Of a stretch of 64,000 nucleotides of DNA, positions 50,519 to 59,215 are shown in pieces. Below the pieces are notes generated by a model, which saw only the letters and a list, made by a program, of their open reading frames with translations, was not told the DNA's origin and ran no database searches. The translations under genes were made by a program, and so were the position numbers. This stretch comes from Amycolatopsis cihanbeyliensis. Its GTDB lineage: Bacteria; Actinomycetota; Actinomycetes; Mycobacteriales; Pseudonocardiaceae. Each line of letters starts with the position of its first letter. The first letter of the stretch is position 1. Location: assembly GCF_006715045.1 (NCBI RefSeq), contig NZ_VFML01000001.1, positions 6,048,001 to 6,112,000 of the forward strand, given 5' to 3'.

Positions 50519-51498
50519 GGGGCACGGGGTACGCGCCCTGCCATCATGGCGAGATCCTGCAGGGCGCCTTCCGGGAGGCCGACGGATCGGTGTGCCGCGG
50601 CCTGGTCACCCTGCCGATGCGCACCCTCGGCACCAGGGCCGAGTTCGTCCGGTTGCCCGGCACGACATCGGACGAACTCGAGGTCCTGCCCGCGGACCGC
50701 ACCAAGGCCGCCAAGGCGGCCAGGCTCGCCGTGGCCGAGTGCGCCCGGCACCGACCGTGTGGCGGGCGGCTGCGGCTGCACAGCGAGGTGCCGATCGGGT
50801 TGGGAATGGGGTCCTCGACCAGCGACATCATCGCGGCCGTGCACGCGGTCGCGGCCAGTTTCGGTACCCGGCTACGGCCGGCCGACGTGGCCAGGTTGGC
50901 CGTGCGCGCGGAATGCGCGAGCGACCCGCTGATGCTGGAGCATCGACCGCTGCTGTTCGCGCAGCGGGAGGCGCGGGTACTCGAGATCCTCGGTGAGGCG
51001 CTGCCTCGTGCCCTGGTGGTCGGGTGCATCACCGGCGGCGGCAGGCCGGTCGACACGCTGGCTCTCTCCGCCACGTACGGCCCGGCGGAGGTCGAGGCCT
51101 TCGAAGGGCTCAGGACCGCGCTGCGCAAGGCGATCGCGAGCGCCGATCTCGCGCTGCTTGGTCAGGTCAGCACGGAGAGCGCGCGGCACAACCAGCGGGT
51201 GCTCGCCAAGGAGGAGTTCCCTGTGCTGGCGGAGGTCGCCGCCACCAGCGGTGCCGCCGGGGTGCAGATCGCGCACAGCGGCAATGTCGCTGGCCTGCTC
51301 TTCGACCCGGACGCCCCGAGGCTGTGGCCACGGGTGCGCGGGTGCGTGCGCGCGTTGCGGGCCAACGGCATCACCGTCACCAGGGTGTTCAGCAGTTCGG
51401 GAGGACGGGAATGCACGAGCACATCGCCGACGCGATCGCCGAGCCGGAACTGGTGCACGCCGGAGACGGCCTGGTCTGCCTGCGGTTCGAGACGATGA
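50515..51498 (+). CDS. GHMP kinase, PduX (L-threonine kinase)-like
   Basis: The 327-residue kinase has the PduX-style start MRGTGYAPCHHGEILQG and the ATP loop PIGLGMGSSTSDI (93-105), where PduX-type enzymes have G-x-G-M-x-S-S-T-A-D. PduX makes L-threonine O-phosphate; a serine or a related amino acid could be the substrate here. The ATG overlaps the exporter stop. The frame has no stop before 51498, so the last 28 residues overlap the next gene in another frame and look arginine/serine-rich, not kinase-like. The true functional end is probably near residue 299. Confidence 0.78.
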   Translation: MRGTGYAPCHHGEILQGAFREADGSVCRGLVTLPMRTLGTRAEFVRLPGTTSDELEVLPADRTKAAKAARLAVAECARHRPCGGRLRLHSEVPIGLGMGSSTSDIIAAVHAVAASFGTRLRPADVARLAVRAECASDPLMLEHRPLLFAQREARVLEILGEALPRALVVGCITGGGRPVDTLALSATYGPAEVEAFEGLRTALRKAIASADLALLGQVSTESARHNQRVLAKEEFPVLAEVAATSGAAGVQIAHSGNVAGLLFDPDAPRLWPRVRGCVRALRANGITVTRVFSSSGGRECTSTSPTRSPSRNWCTPETAWSACGSRR

Positions 51499-52424
51499 AG
51501 GTGGTCTCCGCGCTCGCTGCGGTCCGGCACCTGCTCGCCGAGGGCACCGTGCGGCCGGGGGACACCCTGCTGGACAGCTCCAGCGGCATCTACGCCTACG
51601 CGCTCGCGCTGGCCGCGCATCGGTTCGGGCTGCGCTGCCATATCGTCGGGTCGACCACGGTCGATCACACCCTGCGCACCCAGCTCGCCGTGCTCGGGGC
51701 GCGGCTGGAGCAGATGGAGCCCTCCAGCGACCTCAAGCTGGACCAGGACCGCAGGGTACGGCGGGTCCGCGAACTGTTGCGGGAGAACCCGGACTACCAC
51801 TGGATGCGGCAGTATCACGACGACATCCACTATCGTGGCTACCTGGCCACCGCGGAGCTGATCGAGCGGGAACTCGACCTCGACCGGCTCACCGTGGTCG
51901 GCGGGGTCGGGTCCGGGGCCTCCACCGGCGCGCTGGCCCGGTTCCTGCGGGAACGGTCGTCCTCGGTCGAGCTGGCCGGGGTGCAGCCGTTCGGCAGCAT
52001 CACCTTCGGCTGCGAGCACGTGCACGACCCGGAGATCATCATCGCCGGGATCGGCAGCTCGATCCCGTTCGGCAACGTCTCGCACGAGCTCTACGACGCC
52101 ATCCACTGGATCGGCTTCGAGGCGGCGCTCGCCGGGAGCGTCGACCTGCTGCGCAGGCACGCCGTGTTCGCCGGGCTGTCCACCGGGGCGGGTTACCTCG
52201 CCGCGCGCTGGGAACGCGACCGCGAACCGGATCGGACCGTGCTGTTCATCGCCGCGGACACCGGACACCGGTACGTGGACTCCGTTTTCGCCAGGCACGA
52301 CGAGGCGCGTCGGGTCGAGGACTTCGATCCACACGACGTGTCCACAATGGAGGAACTGGCGTTGCCGTGGTCCCGGATGCACTGGGGAAGGGCCTCGGCG
52401 CCCCCGGCGGCGATCTTCACCTGA
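51411..52424 (+). CDS. Divergent cysteine-synthase-fold PLP enzyme
   Basis: The 337-residue protein belongs to the fold-type II PLP enzymes (cysteine synthase/SbnA-like). The pyridoxal lysine is Lys30 in RFETMKVVSALAAVRHLL, the phosphate loop is replaced by LDSSSGIYAYALALAA (residues 54-69), and GGVGSGASTGALARFL lies near residue 165. It is far from housekeeping CysK: the usual K-x-E-x-x-N-P-x-x-S-x-K-D-R core is R-F-E-T-M-K-V-V-S-A. Such enzymes form C-N or C-S bonds by beta-substitution on O-acetyl- or O-phosphoserine, as SbnA in staphyloferrin B. ATG at 51411 has GGGAGGA. Beside the kinase, an O-phospho-amino acid is a plausible substrate. Confidence 0.77.
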   Translation: MHEHIADAIAEPELVHAGDGLVCLRFETMKVVSALAAVRHLLAEGTVRPGDTLLDSSSGIYAYALALAAHRFGLRCHIVGSTTVDHTLRTQLAVLGARLEQMEPSSDLKLDQDRRVRRVRELLRENPDYHWMRQYHDDIHYRGYLATAELIERELDLDRLTVVGGVGSGASTGALARFLRERSSSVELAGVQPFGSITFGCEHVHDPEIIIAGIGSSIPFGNVSHELYDAIHWIGFEAALAGSVDLLRRHAVFAGLSTGAGYLAARWERDREPDRTVLFIAADTGHRYVDSVFARHDEARRVEDFDPHDVSTMEELALPWSRMHWGRASAPPAAIFT

Positions 52425-52501
52425 TCGGCAGAGTTACGGCATCCGGCCGCGGGCGGCCCGGCGGACAGTGCCTTCGGCTCCTGACCGGTCCACTCGGATA
52501 C

Positions 52502-52606
52502 GGGAACGGCGAACTCGCGCGCGTGGGGGGCAAACTCGGGTACGTGGGGGGCAAACTCGGGTACGTGGGGGGCAAACACGCGTGCGTGGGCGGCAAACAC
52601 GCCGGG
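52502..52606. repeat. 21-bp tandem repeat, five units
   Basis: Units GTGGGGGGCAAACTCGGGTAC follow each other at 52523, 52544 and 52565 (the third reading GTGGGGGGCAAACACGCGTGC), with a more diverged copy upstream (52502-52522) and another downstream (52586-52606, GTGGGCGGCAAACACGCCGGG). The array sits between the convergent PLP-enzyme and EEP genes. Both strands keep reading frames open because 21 is a multiple of three, but no start or domain suggests translation. Confidence 0.85.
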
Positions 52607-52616
52607 GGACCTGGGG

Positions 52617-54164
52617 TCAGGTGACCTGGAAGGTGGTGAGCACCGCCGCGTGGTCGGAGGTCCACTCGTTGTCCTCGTGGTTCGGGGCGGGCTCGGGGTC
52701 ACCGGCCACCACGGCGCGGGATTCGGTGACCGCCAGCTCGCCCGCGAAGTGCACGAAGTCGATCCGGTCCTGCGGTTCCGGCTCGCCCTTGTGCTCGTCG
52801 TACCCGTATCCACCCTGGAAGGTGGGGAAGATCGGCGACCAGGTGGTCCCGGGTTCGGCCACCGGGTCCGGGTTGGCGACCCGGAACGAATCCCGCAGCC
52901 CCGCCCGCCGCGGCAACACCGAGGTGGGCCAGTCGACCGAGGAGTAGCCGCACCGCCGGGTGCCCGGGGTCCAGTCCAGGTGCGAGGGGGCGTTGAAGTC
53001 GCCGGTCAGCAGTACCGGTGTCGCGTCGGACTCCGCGAGCTCCGGCCGCATCGCGGCCAGCACCTCGGTGATCTGCCCGGTCCGGCCGGACCGCTGCTCG
53101 TTGGCCAGCAGTTCCTCCCGGCTCATCCCGCCGAAACAGGCGTCGTAGGGGCCATAGGGCGTGTAACCGAGATGGACGTTCCACAGCACGACGTCCTGCC
53201 CGCGCTGCTCGTCGATCCGGATCCGCGCGCTCATCCCGGCCAGCCCGGACTCCGCGGGCGACTCGCCGCGGCCGACGATCGGGTACCTGCTGATCACGGC
53301 CAGGTCGTGGCCTGCCTGGTAGTAGTCCCAGCCGAGTGCCTCGGCGAGCACCCTGCCCGAGGCCGAGGAGGTCTCCTGCATCCCGACCGCGTCCACATCG
53401 GATTCCAGTAGGAAGCGAAGTTGCTTCTCCCGTGCCCCGTTCACCTGGCTGCCGCCGTGCCAGAGGTTCCAGCTCAGCACCTTCAGCTCCGGCACCAACC
53501 TGGCTCCCGGCGGCCGGACCTCGATCCTGGCCTTCGCGGTGTCCTTCTCGCCGCGGCCGTTCCGTGCCTCGACCCGGAGCGTCGAGGTCTTCGCCGAGTA
53601 GGCGGGGTGCGGCGTCCCGGACACCGTGCCGTCCGCGGCGACGGTGACCCATCCCGGCCCGGACAGCTTGCGGAACCGCAGACCCTGGGTGTCCCCGCGG
53701 ACCAGCCCGCGCACCGTCGCCCGGTACGGGGCCTTCGCGCGCGCGTTGCGCAGGTCGAACTCGCCGGTCACGAACCGCGGTGGCGCGGCACTGGTCAGCC
53801 GCAGGCGCACCGGCTCGGCCAGCCACCGGTACCCGTCCTCGGCCAGCCCGTACACGATGTAGTCGCCCGGCTCGAGCCCTTCGGTCGGCAGGGTCGCGGT
53901 GCCCTCCGCGTCCGGGATGTACACCCAGCGCAGCGAGGGACCGACGTAGGTCTCGTCCACCGGCCCGTTGCCCGGCTCGGTGTAGAGGCCGAGCCAGTTC
54001 TTCGGGTGCGGGCGTGGGGTCGTGTACTCCACGGTGATCGGCTGCCCTGCGCGCACGGTGTCCCGCGCCAGGGTCAGCGTGCCGTCCGGCGCGGCGGCGG
54101 CCGGCGCCGCGACCACCCCGAGCATGGTCAGCACCGCCAGCAGCAACGTGCTCAGCCTGCGCAC
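52617..54164 (-). CDS. Secreted EEP-family phosphodiesterase/nuclease
   Basis: The 515-residue protein has a Sec signal (RRLSTLLLAVLTMLGVVAAPAAA), an N-terminal Ig-like region (about 30-130) and middle beta repeats, then an endonuclease/exonuclease/phosphatase domain from about residue 235: LKVLSWNLWHGG, GMQETSSASGR, WNVHLG, LLTGDFNAPSHLDW, IDFVHF and a last TSDHAAVLTTFQ. These motifs (N, E, D-x-N, SDH) match Mg-dependent phosphodiesterases such as sphingomyelinase- or DNase I-like enzymes. The substrate may be nucleic acid or lipid phosphate. GTG at 54164 has GAGGAGG. Confidence 0.88.
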   Translation of the reverse strand: MRRLSTLLLAVLTMLGVVAAPAAAAPDGTLTLARDTVRAGQPITVEYTTPRPHPKNWLGLYTEPGNGPVDETYVGPSLRWVYIPDAEGTATLPTEGLEPGDYIVYGLAEDGYRWLAEPVRLRLTSAAPPRFVTGEFDLRNARAKAPYRATVRGLVRGDTQGLRFRKLSGPGWVTVAADGTVSGTPHPAYSAKTSTLRVEARNGRGEKDTAKARIEVRPPGARLVPELKVLSWNLWHGGSQVNGAREKQLRFLLESDVDAVGMQETSSASGRVLAEALGWDYYQAGHDLAVISRYPIVGRGESPAESGLAGMSARIRIDEQRGQDVVLWNVHLGYTPYGPYDACFGGMSREELLANEQRSGRTGQITEVLAAMRPELAESDATPVLLTGDFNAPSHLDWTPGTRRCGYSSVDWPTSVLPRRAGLRDSFRVANPDPVAEPGTTWSPIFPTFQGGYGYDEHKGEPEPQDRIDFVHFAGELAVTESRAVVAGDPEPAPNHEDNEWTSDHAAVLTTFQVT

Positions 54165-54242
54165 CCTAACCTCCTCGAATCGGGGAGACCCCATCGTGAG
54201 CCGGACCCGTGATCGGAATGTGGACCACAGGTAACGTCCGCC

Positions 54243-55535
54243 CTACCCCGACCGCAACCTTCGTTGGTCGGGAGTGCGGCCGAGCGTGCCCGCGGCGGTG
54301 GTGACGATCGAGCGGAGCTGCGCGGTGATGTCCCGCTGGTTCCGCTCGAACACCGGGTCGGTCAGCTCACCGGTGTTGCCGGGCCCGAACTCGAGGATCG
54401 GCGTGTGTACGTGCCCGCCGGGGACGTCCAGCCCCAGCGCGTCGCGCAGCAGGGTCGCCCGGTAGGCGATCTCGTTGGAGAGGTAACTTCCCCCGCCGCC
54501 CGCCCGCGCGGTCGACCCCGGCGTCGGGCCGTCCGGCCGGAACACCGGCTCCGTGCCGCCGGGCGGGATCTCCAGCACGCCGGTGTTGTCGTAGACCGGG
54601 AAGCGGCCGGTGTCCGCCCGCACGATGTCCTCGTACGGCAGGGTGGTCGGGACGAACTCGGGCGCGGGTTCGACGGTCGGAACGTCCGCCGGGATCGGCA
54701 CCGTGGAGCCGGGGCGCAGCTCGTTGTTGTTGTCCGTGCCCTCGTGCCAGCGCCCGTTGAACCGCTCGATGTCGAACCGGCCCTGCCGCCCCTGGCTGAG
54801 GGTGGCGAACAGGTCCACCTCGGGCAGGTGCAGCAGCAGGGTGCGCTCCACCGTGCCCTCCTCGAACGGCCGCCACAGCACCGGGAACAGGACGGCCTCG
54901 ATGCGCGCGGGTCCCGACCTCGTCCGAACGGTCGTGCCGTCCAAGGCGAGTGCCGCCGCGCCGGAGGGATTGCTGCGACGAATGTCCCCGTCCAGCCGGA
55001 ACGGGTCGAACCCGCTGACCAGGATCCGCCGGACCCCGGTGGGGTAGCGCACCGCGTCCCGGCCCCGGGAGGAGGTCTCCAGCGTGTCGATCAGCCGCGC
55101 CCGCTCCGCCTCGTCCAGGCCGAACCGGGGCGTCCACTGCCGCAGCAGGCCGCTCAACCGCAGCCTGGCCCAGTACAGCGGCCGGTCGTCGGAGGCGGGT
55201 AGCCCGCCCGGACCGGCCGTGCCCCGCGCCCGGTGCACCGCCGCGCGCCAGAGGCGCTTCGCCTGGGAGGAGACCGCGATCCTGGCGACCACCCGGTCCG
55301 GGGCGGCGCACAGCAACCTGGCGAGGTGGGTCTCGAACCGGTCGAACCCGCTGCGGCGCAGGATCTCCCGGGGCACCGGGAGGGCCGAACGTTGCTCCTC
55401 GACGGTCAGCGGTGCCGCCGCGTCGAAACATGAGCGATCGATGCCGGGGTCGGCCAGTGCGGTCTGGGCGCTCGCCACGAACACGGCGGCAAGCCCGAAC
55501 GCGACCACCGAAGCCCGGCGGGACAACGATGACAT
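54243..55535 (-). CDS. Secreted pyroglutamyl-peptidase-like protein, Ser variant
   Basis: The 430-residue protein has a signal peptide (SLSRRASVVAFGLAAVFVASAQTALA), a helical front part and a C15-like domain from about residue 168: RRILVSGFDPFRLDG, RRSNPSGAAALALDG, then LFATLSQGRQGRFDIERFNGR and GGGSYLSNEIAYRATLL. In pyrrolidone-carboxylate peptidases the last motif is Y-x-C-N with the nucleophile Cys; here it is Ser353. His375/377 in GGHVHTPI fits the catalytic His. It follows PxpC by 13 bases in the same operon. Release of N-terminal 5-oxoproline outside the cell is plausible but the Cys-to-Ser change makes activity uncertain. Confidence 0.75.
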   Translation of the reverse strand: MSSLSRRASVVAFGLAAVFVASAQTALADPGIDRSCFDAAAPLTVEEQRSALPVPREILRRSGFDRFETHLARLLCAAPDRVVARIAVSSQAKRLWRAAVHRARGTAGPGGLPASDDRPLYWARLRLSGLLRQWTPRFGLDEAERARLIDTLETSSRGRDAVRYPTGVRRILVSGFDPFRLDGDIRRSNPSGAAALALDGTTVRTRSGPARIEAVLFPVLWRPFEEGTVERTLLLHLPEVDLFATLSQGRQGRFDIERFNGRWHEGTDNNNELRPGSTVPIPADVPTVEPAPEFVPTTLPYEDIVRADTGRFPVYDNTGVLEIPPGGTEPVFRPDGPTPGSTARAGGGGSYLSNEIAYRATLLRDALGLDVPGGHVHTPILEFGPGNTGELTDPVFERNQRDITAQLRSIVTTAAGTLGRTPDQRRLRSG

Positions 55536-55548
55536 TTCCGTGTGCCTC

Positions 55549-56427
55549 CTACTTTTTTCCACGTGTCCCACCGGCCGCTCGGAACCGCAGGGACATACCC
55601 GGACGAGCCTGTGCCGCCTTGTCCACATCGGAATGAACCACCACGGCGATGACCGGGTAGCCGCCGGTGACGGGATGGTCGGCGAGGAACAGGGTCGGCC
55701 GGCCGGACGGCGGTACCTGGATCGCACCCGCGACCAGGCCCTCGCTCGGTAGCTCCTCGTGCCGGGAACGGGGCAGTTCCGGCCCGTCCAGCCGGATGCC
55801 CACCCGGTTGCTCTCCGTAGCGACCACGTAGGACTCCCGCAACAGGGTGTCCAGCGCGCACGGCAGGAACCAGTCCGCGCGTGGCCCGGGAACCACGGTG
55901 AGAGCCAGCGTGCCGGCTGCCGGATGGGGAACCGGAGCCTGCTCGACGGTGGGGAACCCGGCCGGAGGCGGGCCGACCGGCAACTCCATCCCCGGCCGCA
56001 GCACCGGGGGCCCGGACCCGGCGAGCAGGTCGGTGGCTCGGGACCCCAGCACCTCGTCGGCCGCGATCCCGCCCCGCACCGCGAGGTAGGCGCGCAGGCC
56101 GCGATCCGCGGTGCCCAGCCGGAGCACCGCCCCGGCGGGAACGCGCAGGACGGTGTTCACCGCCTGCCGCCTGCCGCCCACGGTGACCGGGCACGGCGCA
56201 CCGGTCACCGCGACGGTGAGCGGGCCGCTCACCCGGGCGGCGAGGCCGCCCACGGTGATCTCGATGGCCGCCGCGCCCTCCTCGTTGCCGACCAGCCGGT
56301 TCGCCAGGCGCAGCGATCCCCGGTCGGCCGCTCCGGAGGTGCCGACGCCGATATGCGCGAGTCCGGGCCTGCCGAGGTCCTGCACGGTGGCCAGCGGTCC
56401 GGTCTCGAGCACCTCCAGCGCCTTCAC
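55549..56427 (-). CDS. pxpC: 5-oxoprolinase subunit PxpC
   Basis: The 292-residue protein is the carboxyltransferase/KipA-type subunit. It has VLETGPLATVQDLGRPGLAHIGVGTSGAADRGSLRLANRLVGN at the start and VTGAPCPVTVGG, RHEELPSEGLVAGAIQVPPSGRPTLFLADHPVTGGYPVIA later, the standard motifs of PxpC. With PxpA and PxpB it hydrolyses ATP and 5-oxoproline to glutamate. GTG at 56427 overlaps the PxpB stop in a GTGA arrangement. The downstream gene is the pyroglutamyl-peptidase-like protein. Confidence 0.92.
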   Translation of the reverse strand: MKALEVLETGPLATVQDLGRPGLAHIGVGTSGAADRGSLRLANRLVGNEEGAAAIEITVGGLAARVSGPLTVAVTGAPCPVTVGGRRQAVNTVLRVPAGAVLRLGTADRGLRAYLAVRGGIAADEVLGSRATDLLAGSGPPVLRPGMELPVGPPPAGFPTVEQAPVPHPAAGTLALTVVPGPRADWFLPCALDTLLRESYVVATESNRVGIRLDGPELPRSRHEELPSEGLVAGAIQVPPSGRPTLFLADHPVTGGYPVIAVVVHSDVDKAAQARPGMSLRFRAAGGTRGKK

Positions 56428-57038
56428 CGGCCGACCTCCTCGAACCGCACCCGCACGCCCGGACGCAGCAGCGCGGGCGGGTCGCGGTCGGTACGCCACA
56501 TCTCCAGCTCGGTGCGTCCGATCAGCTGCCACCCACCGGGGGACTCCCGCGGATAGACACCGCTGAACGTCCCGGCCAGCGCGACCGCGCCGGCGGGCAC
56601 CCTGGTACGTGACTCGGCCCGCCTCGGCACCTCCAACCGCGCCGAACCACCCGCGAGGTAGCCGAAACCCGGTGCGAAGCCACCGAACGCGACCGTCCAC
56701 TCCGTACCGGTGTGCTCCGCCACCACCTGGCTCTCGGTCAACCCGGTGACCCTGGCCACCTCGGCGAGGTCGTGCCCGTCGTACACCACAGGGACCCGCA
56801 ACAGTCCCTCGTCGCGACGGTCGCCCGCCGTGCGCGGGGCGGCGCGCACGGCCCGCTCGACCTCGGCAAGCTCGGCCCGGCCCGGATCGACCCGCAGCAA
56901 CAGGGTCCTGGCGGCCGGGACGAGGTCGGTCACCCCGGGCGGGACGGCCGCGGACAGCGCGGCATACAGCGCCCGCACCGCGTCGAGGTCGTTCAGCTCG
57001 ACCAGCAGCCCGGAATCGGCGCACCGGAGGATCCGCAT
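56424..57038 (-). CDS. pxpB: 5-oxoprolinase subunit PxpB
   Basis: The 204-residue protein is the allophanate hydrolase subunit 1/KipI-type component: [39 protein letters not shown], and the signature AFGGFAPGFGYLAG with AGTFSGVYPRESPGGWQLIGRTEL. It forms a complex with PxpC. The ATG overlaps the stop of pxpA and its own stop overlaps pxpC, so the three are translated as a unit. Gene order A-B-C is conserved in bacteria that use this route to recycle 5-oxoproline. Confidence 0.93.
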   Translation of the reverse strand: MRILRCADSGLLVELNDLDAVRALYAALSAAVPPGVTDLVPAARTLLLRVDPGRAELAEVERAVRAAPRTAGDRRDEGLLRVPVVYDGHDLAEVARVTGLTESQVVAEHTGTEWTVAFGGFAPGFGYLAGGSARLEVPRRAESRTRVPAGAVALAGTFSGVYPRESPGGWQLIGRTELEMWRTDRDPPALLRPGVRVRFEEVGR

Positions 57039-57808
57039 CACCGGTCGCTGCCCGCGAACGCGCCCAACCGGACGCCCGCGGCGAGCAGCGCCTCCCGCAC
57101 GGCCGCGGCGATGGCCGGTGCCCCCGGACTGTCCCCGTGCACGCAGATGGAGTCGGCCCGCACGGTGATCGGGCTGCCGTCGATCGCCGCGATCGGCTCG
57201 CCGGACGCGATCCGGACGCACCGGCGGGCGATCAGCTCGGGGTCGGTGAGCACCGCTCCCGGCTCGCGCCGGGAGACCAGCGTGCCCTCCGGGGTGTAGG
57301 CGCGGTCGGCGAAGGCCTCCCGGAACCCGCGCAGCCCGGCGTCCTCGGCGAGGCGCAGCCAGACCGAGTCGGGCAGGCCGAGCACGGCGAGCCGCGGGTC
57401 GTACTGCCGGACCGCCTCCACCACGGCACCCGCCTGCTCCCGGTGCCGCACGATCGCGTTGTACAGGGCGCCGTGTGGCTTCACATAGCGGACCTCGGTG
57501 CCCGCGATCCGCGCGAATCCCGCCAGCGCCCCGATCTGGTAGATCACCTCGTCGGTCAGCTCCCCGGCGGGCATGTCGATGAATCGCCTGCCGAACCCGG
57601 CCAGGTCGCGGTAACCGACCTGCGCGCCGACGGCCACCCCCTGCTTGGCCGCCTCGACGCAGGCCTGCCGGATCACTCCGGGGTCACCGGCGTGGAAGCC
57701 GCAGGCCACATTGGCGCTGCTGACGATCCGCAGCAGGGCGGCGTCGTCCCCGAGCGTCCAGCGCCCGAAACTCTCCGCGAGGTCGACGTTGAGGTCCACT
57801 GTGGTCAT
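57038..57808 (-). CDS. pxpA: 5-oxoprolinase subunit PxpA
   Basis: The 256-residue LamB/YcsF-family protein begins [20 protein letters not shown] and includes [43 protein letters not shown] and [11 protein letters not shown], all standard for PxpA. It provides the catalytic ring-opening part of the 5-oxoprolinase complex. ATG at 57808. It lies 13 bases after the NRAMP-related transporter gene, as in the Bacillus ycsF-ycsG arrangement. Confidence 0.93.
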   Translation of the reverse strand: MTTVDLNVDLAESFGRWTLGDDAALLRIVSSANVACGFHAGDPGVIRQACVEAAKQGVAVGAQVGYRDLAGFGRRFIDMPAGELTDEVIYQIGALAGFARIAGTEVRYVKPHGALYNAIVRHREQAGAVVEAVRQYDPRLAVLGLPDSVWLRLAEDAGLRGFREAFADRAYTPEGTLVSRREPGAVLTDPELIARRCVRIASGEPIAAIDGSPITVRADSICVHGDSPGAPAIAAAVREALLAAGVRLGAFAGSDR

Positions 57809-57821
57809 GTCGTGGTCGTTC

Positions 57822-59042
57822 CTAGTTCCAGAGGTCCGCGATGCCGCCGAGCGAGTTCGCGCCGAGGTACACGGTGAGCAACCAGGCCGCGACGCCGATG
57901 GCGAGCAGCCAGCGCGGGTAGCGGTAACCGCCGAGCAGGTCACCGCGGCGCAGCGCGACCCAGAGCAGCACCCCGAAGCCGACAGGCAGGATCAGGCCGT
58001 TCAGCGCGCCGGCCAGTACCAGCAGCGTGGTCGGCGCCTGGTTCAGGATCAGGAACAGCACCCCGGACACCAGCACGAAGCCCACCACCAGCCAGTTGCG
58101 GCGGCGCTGGAACGCGGGCGTGAAGGTGACCAGGAAGGACACCGAGGTGTACGAGGCGCCGATGACCGAGGTGATTCCGGCCGCCCAGAGGATGATCCCG
58201 AACAGCCGCAGCCCCACCTCGCCCCCGGCATGCTGGAAGGCGTCGGCGGTCGGGTTGGCCTCCCCGAGTACGTACCCGCCTGCGATCACGCCGAGGATGG
58301 CCAGGAACAGCACCCACCGCATGACCCCGGTCAGCAGCAGGGCGCCGACCGAGCCACGGCTGACCCTCGCCACCCGCTCCGGGCCGGTGATCCCGGCGTC
58401 CACCAGCCGGTGCGCCCCGGCGTAGGTGATGTACCCGCCGACCGTGCCGCCGATCAGTGTGGTGATCGCGAGGAAGTCGATGTCCTCCGGCAGCACGGAC
58501 TGGCGCAACGCCTCGCCCACCGGTGGGCCGGAGACGATCGTGGCGTAGACCGTCATGCCGATCATCAGCACACCGAGGGCGACCACGACCCGGTCCATGG
58601 CGACCCCCGCGCGCCTGCTGAGGAAGATCCCGATCGCGACCAGCGCGGAGATCCCGCCGCCGATCTTGACCTCCAGCCCGAACAGCGCGTCCAGCCCGAG
58701 CGAGGTGCCCGCGATGTTGCCGACGTTGAACACCAGCCCGCCGAACACCACCAGCGCCGCGATCACGTAGCCGAGGCCCGGCAGTACCCGGTTGCCGAGG
58801 TCCTGCGCGCGCAGGCCGGAGACCCCGATGACCCGCCACACGTTCAGCTGCACCGCGATGTCCACCAGGATCGAGATCAGGATCGCGAAGGCGAAGGCCG
58901 CGCCGAGTTGCACGGTGAACTCGGTGGTCTGCGTGATGAAGCCGGGTCCGATGGCGCTGGTGGCCATCAGGAACACGGCGCCGAGCAGCGCGCCGCGTTT
59001 GACCTTGTCCGATCCGGTTGCCGTGCCGCTCTCGGTTGCCAT
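57822..59042 (-). CDS. NRAMP-related transporter (YcsG-like)
   Basis: The 406-residue protein has about eleven membrane segments and NRAMP-family layout, but the first-helix metal motif D-P-G-N is absent. The segment reads [15 protein letters not shown] (30-43), with the usual GPGF kept and the DPGN region lost, and the sixth-helix M-P-H motif is also replaced ([16 protein letters not shown]). Such NRAMP-related carriers sit next to pxpA in Bacillus (YcsG) and elsewhere, so import of 5-oxoproline or another organic substrate is more likely than a metal. It heads the operon to pxpA-B-C. ATG at 59042. Confidence 0.82.
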   Translation of the reverse strand: MATESGTATGSDKVKRGALLGAVFLMATSAIGPGFITQTTEFTVQLGAAFAFAILISILVDIAVQLNVWRVIGVSGLRAQDLGNRVLPGLGYVIAALVVFGGLVFNVGNIAGTSLGLDALFGLEVKIGGGISALVAIGIFLSRRAGVAMDRVVVALGVLMIGMTVYATIVSGPPVGEALRQSVLPEDIDFLAITTLIGGTVGGYITYAGAHRLVDAGITGPERVARVSRGSVGALLLTGVMRWVLFLAILGVIAGGYVLGEANPTADAFQHAGGEVGLRLFGIILWAAGITSVIGASYTSVSFLVTFTPAFQRRRNWLVVGFVLVSGVLFLILNQAPTTLLVLAGALNGLILPVGFGVLLWVALRRGDLLGGYRYPRWLLAIGVAAWLLTVYLGANSLGGIADLWN

Positions 59043-59122
59043 GACGATCTCCGTCCTACGCGAAGCCGGCAGGGAGTCCCATGCGGGTGAGGGTGGGTTC
59101 GAGCAGTTCGACCACGGTAAGG

Positions 59123-59144
59123 ATTGTTGAACAATATTGCAATA
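59123..59144. promoter_or_regulatory. Two adjoining palindromes, GntR operator candidate
   Basis: ATTGTTGAACAAT (59123-59135) is a perfect odd palindrome and TATTGCAATA (59135-59144) is a perfect even one sharing one base. They lie in the 173-base gap between the NRAMP-related operon and the divergent GntR gene, an A/T-rich island in GC-rich DNA. FadR/GntR-type regulators bind such TTG/CAA dyads; the GntR protein encoded next to it is the probable ligand. Confidence 0.6.
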
Positions 59145-59215
59145 CCCTCGTTGGAAGGGGCGATCGCTAGACTGGGACCCTGTTGGCAGCGTTACGGCCG
59201 AGGATGAGGAGCCCG

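Noticed and set aside
57645..59090. A 481-residue plus-strand frame over pxpA and the NRAMP-related gene
   Set aside because: Gln/Arg/His/Asp-rich composition typical of an antisense shadow; real genes are on the other strand with clear motifs.
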